NCBI GenBank assembly: GCA_000174895.1
Contig: ACOK01000001.1
Location: forward strand, 1 to 64,000
Reading direction: 5' to 3'
From: Ruminococcus flavefaciens FD-1
GTDB lineage: Bacteria; Bacillota; Clostridia; Oscillospirales; Ruminococcaceae
DNA: 64,000 bases
Shown: piece after piece, positions 61,973 through 64,000 of the stretch
How the letters are laid out: each line of letters opens with the position of its first letter
How positions within the stretch are numbered: the first letter of the stretch is position 1
Position numbers and translations under genes: made by a program
Notes under the pieces: generated by a model
What the model was told of the DNA's origin: nothing
Database searches by the model: none
The model's input: the letters and a program-made list of their open reading frames with translations, nothing else

Positions 61973-63721
61973 ATGGAAAATATCACAGTTAAAATAAACG
62001 GTGTTGAATTAGAAGTTCCTAAGGGCACTACAGTTCTTGAAGCTGCTCATCAGGCTGGCTTTGAAATTCCTACACTTTGTTATATGAAAGAGATCAATGA
62101 GATCGGTGCCTGTCGTATCTGTGTTACTGAGGTAAACGAAGGCAGAGGCTTCCGTCTCGTTGCAGGTTGTGTATACCCATGTTCAAACAATATGGAGATA
62201 CTCACAAGCTCACCAAAGGTCATCGAGTCAAGAAAGAGAACTCTCGAGCTCATCCTTTCTACTCATGACAGAAAGTGCCTCTCATGCGTAAGAAGCGGCA
62301 ACTGCGAACTCCAGAAGCTTGCTAAGGATTACGGCGTAGAGGATGCTACAAAGTATGATGGCGTAAATGAAACATATGAGATCGATAATTCTGCTGCTCA
62401 TATGTACCGTGACAACAACAAGTGTATCCTTTGCCGCCGCTGTGTAGCTGTATGTGCAAAGACACAGGGTATCGGTGTTATCGGTGCTAACGAGCGTGGT
62501 TTCAAGACATATATCGGTTCTGCATTTGACATGGGTCTCGGCGAAACAAGCTGTGTATCATGCGGCCAGTGTATCGCTGTATGTCCTGTTGGCGCTCTCT
62601 CTGAGAAGGACTACACTAAGGAAGTTATGGCAGCTATCGCTGATCCTGAGAAGACAGTTCTCGTTCAGACAGCTCCTGCTGTACGTGCAGGCCTTGCTGA
62701 GTGCTTCGGTAATCCTATCGGCACAAACGCAGAGGGCAAGATGGTTGCAGCTCTCAGAAGACTCGGTTTCGATAAGGTATTCGATACTGACTTCGCTGCT
62801 GACCTCACAATCATGGAAGAAGCTAACGAGTTCGTTGAGCGTGTTCAGAACGGCGGAGTTCTTCCTATGATCACTTCATGCTCACCTGGTTGGGTCAAGT
62901 TCTGCGAGCACTACTATCCTGAGCTCCTCCCACACCTTTCATCCTGTAAGTCACCTCAGCAGATGTTCGGCGCTACAGCTAAGACATACTACGCTGAGAA
63001 GATGGGTCTCGATCCTAAGAACATCGTTATGGTTTCCATCATGCCTTGTACAGCTAAGAAGTTCGAGATCGGCAGAGACGATCAGAGCGCAGCAGGTGTT
63101 CCTGATGTTGACTATGCACTCACAACCCGTGAGCTTGGCAGAATGATCGAGCGTGCAGGTATCCTCTTCAACTCACTCCCTGAGGAGAAGTTCGATGATC
63201 CGCTCGGTATTTCTACAGGTGCAGGCGTTATCTTCGGTGCTACTGGCGGTGTTATGGAAGCTGCTCTCAGAACAGCTGTTCACACACTCACAGGCAACAC
63301 TGTAACTGACCTCCCTGAGGTTCGTGGTACAGAGGGCATCAAGAAGGCTACATACGAAGTTGGCGATCTCAAGGTAAATGTTGAAGTTGCAAGCGGTCTT
63401 TCAAATGCAAGAGAAGTTCTCGAAAGCATCAAGAACGGCACTTGTGATGCTCAGTTCATCGAGATCATGGCTTGTCCCGGCGGCTGTGTAAACGGCGGCG
63501 GTCAGCCACAGGTTCCAATGGGCGTTAGAAACTTCGTTGACATCAGAGCTGAGAGAGCTAAGGTTCTCTACAACCTCGATAAGTCAATGCCTCTCCGTCA
63601 GTCTCACGAAAACCCAGCTATCAAGAAGGTTTATGAAGAATTCTTCGAGAAGCCGGGCAGCCACAAGGCTCACGAAGTTCTCCATACAAGCTATGTAAAG
63701 AGAAAGGTAAACGAAATATAA
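61973..63721 (+). CDS. hydA: [FeFe] hydrogenase catalytic subunit HydA (group A3/HndD-like)
   Basis: 582 residues. It has an N-terminal [2Fe-2S] domain (ACRICVTEV), a His-Cys cluster (THDRKCLSCVRSGNCELQ), two [4Fe-4S] clusters (CILCRRCVAVC, CVSCGQCIAVCPVGAL) and the H-cluster domain with motifs TSCSPGWVKF, IMPCTAKKFEI and MACPGGCVNGGGQP. It reduces protons to hydrogen. It needs HydE, HydF and HydG for maturation; only hydG is in the window. It sits 14 nt after hydB and ends with a strong terminator. Confidence 0.97.
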   Translation: MENITVKINGVELEVPKGTTVLEAAHQAGFEIPTLCYMKEINEIGACRICVTEVNEGRGFRLVAGCVYPCSNNMEILTSSPKVIESRKRTLELILSTHDRKCLSCVRSGNCELQKLAKDYGVEDATKYDGVNETYEIDNSAAHMYRDNNKCILCRRCVAVCAKTQGIGVIGANERGFKTYIGSAFDMGLGETSCVSCGQCIAVCPVGALSEKDYTKEVMAAIADPEKTVLVQTAPAVRAGLAECFGNPIGTNAEGKMVAALRRLGFDKVFDTDFAADLTIMEEANEFVERVQNGGVLPMITSCSPGWVKFCEHYYPELLPHLSSCKSPQQMFGATAKTYYAEKMGLDPKNIVMVSIMPCTAKKFEIGRDDQSAAGVPDVDYALTTRELGRMIERAGILFNSLPEEKFDDPLGISTGAGVIFGATGGVMEAALRTAVHTLTGNTVTDLPEVRGTEGIKKATYEVGDLKVNVEVASGLSNAREVLESIKNGTCDAQFIEIMACPGGCVNGGGQPQVPMGVRNFVDIRAERAKVLYNLDKSMPLRQSHENPAIKKVYEEFFEKPGSHKAHEVLHTSYVKRKVNEI

Positions 63722-63744
63722 TCGTTTTTGTTCATACGAAAAAG

Positions 63745-63770
63745 GAGCGGACTGTATGTCCGCTCTTTTT
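63745..63770 (+). terminator. Terminator of hydCBA
   Basis: GAGCGGAC (63745-63752) and GTCCGCTC (63758-63765) form an exact 8-bp stem followed by TTTTTG. The stem is the same as in the terminator at 72-105. Confidence 0.93.
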
Positions 63771-63823
63771 GTTGTATAATCATTGAAGATCTGCGCATAA
63801 TACTTTCAAAAGGAGGTATTACC

Positions 63824-64000
63824 ATGCAGACAAATTTTAATGACAGCCAGACGAAAATTAACCTTATGAGGGCATTTGCAGGCGAATCCCAGTCACGGAT
63901 GCGTTACTATCTTGCGGCACTGACCGCTCAGAAGCAGTTCCTTGTGGGATTGGAGCGAATGTTCCGATTTACCGCCGATCAGGAGGAGCATCACGCACAG
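63824..64000 (+). CDS. Rubrerythrin, N-terminal part (cut by window end)
   Basis: First 59 residues of an open frame that runs off the window. AAAGGAGG lies before the ATG and TATAAT at 63775-63780. SQTKINLMRAFAGESQSRMR followed by YYLAALTAQKQF and a later DQEEHHAQ is the ferritin-like di-iron start of rubrerythrins, with the first metal ligand E in GESQ and EEHH. Rubrerythrins reduce hydrogen peroxide and protect anaerobes, including oxygen-sensitive hydrogenases. Confidence 0.93.
   Translation, partial: MQTNFNDSQTKINLMRAFAGESQSRMRYYLAALTAQKQFLVGLERMFRFTADQEEHHAQ

Overview
The window looks like a chromosomal stretch of an anaerobic, fibre-degrading Ruminococcus of the R. flavefaciens/R. albus type (Oscillospiraceae, low-GC Gram-positive). 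The pointers are two secreted proteins with cellulosome-type dockerin modules and long threonine-rich linkers, a CotH surface protein, an LPQTG-anchored protein with its own sortase, an electron-bifurcating [FeFe] hydrogenase with maturase HydG, a rubrerythrin, and strong AGGAGG ribosome binding sites with TTGACA/TATAAT promoters. No phage, IS transposase, rRNA operon or CRISPR array was seen; one tRNA-Leu is present.

Layout. 1-3400: a LytTR response regulator and GHKL sensor kinase, preceded by a 27-residue Trp-rich peptide ORF and flanked by two outward promoters that carry the same triple 21-bp-phased operator; one drives a 24-residue peptide, the other a GyrI-like protein. 3430-10600: LysR regulator, double GH25 lysozyme, RluA-type pseudouridine synthase, prephenate dehydrogenase, beta-lactamase-fold hydrolase, amidase. 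10700-16400: LPQTG S41-like protein with sortase, and a clostripain-family protease. 16550-23430: a cobalamin riboswitch ahead of a CbiK lipoprotein, a duplicated-domain lipoprotein, a FecB/BtuF-type ABC importer and a DMT permease. 23600-31700: CotH protein and a two-component/ABC-exporter module. 31900-35350: a clpS-clpA-aat N-degron cluster. 36300-39700: tRNA-Leu, TM1266-family regulator, an AT-rich macro-domain gene, hydG. 40000-50800: a 53-residue bare sorting-signal protein, YlmC-like protein, rpsB-tsf, MoxR/DUF58/transglutaminase plus a secreted C39-like dockerin protein, prmA. 50860-54425: rplU-prp-rpmA-obgE-mrnC-yebC. 55000-59100: acetyltransferases, mntP, a frameshifted dockerin gene, DUF4250. 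59534-64000: hydC-hydB-hydA and a partial rubrerythrin.

How it fits together. hydCBA, hydG and the TM1266-family regulator serve hydrogen production linked to reoxidation of NADH and ferredoxin during sugar fermentation. The surface proteins (dockerin, CotH, LPQTG, GH25, amidase) build and remodel the cell envelope and fibre-binding machinery. The riboswitch operon probably imports a corrinoid, porphyrin or metal chelate. Four families of short palindromic or terminal-inverted-repeat elements are scattered between genes, several of them touching stop codons, terminators or promoters.

Most noteworthy: the peptide/LytTR circuit at 72-3379, whose two operators share spacing to the base; the candidate structured leader with terminator before the hydrogenase regulator; the bare sorting-signal peptide; the N-degron cluster in a Firmicute; and a probable AUA start codon in an acetyltransferase gene. 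Everything rests on reading the sequence by eye; no database search was run.
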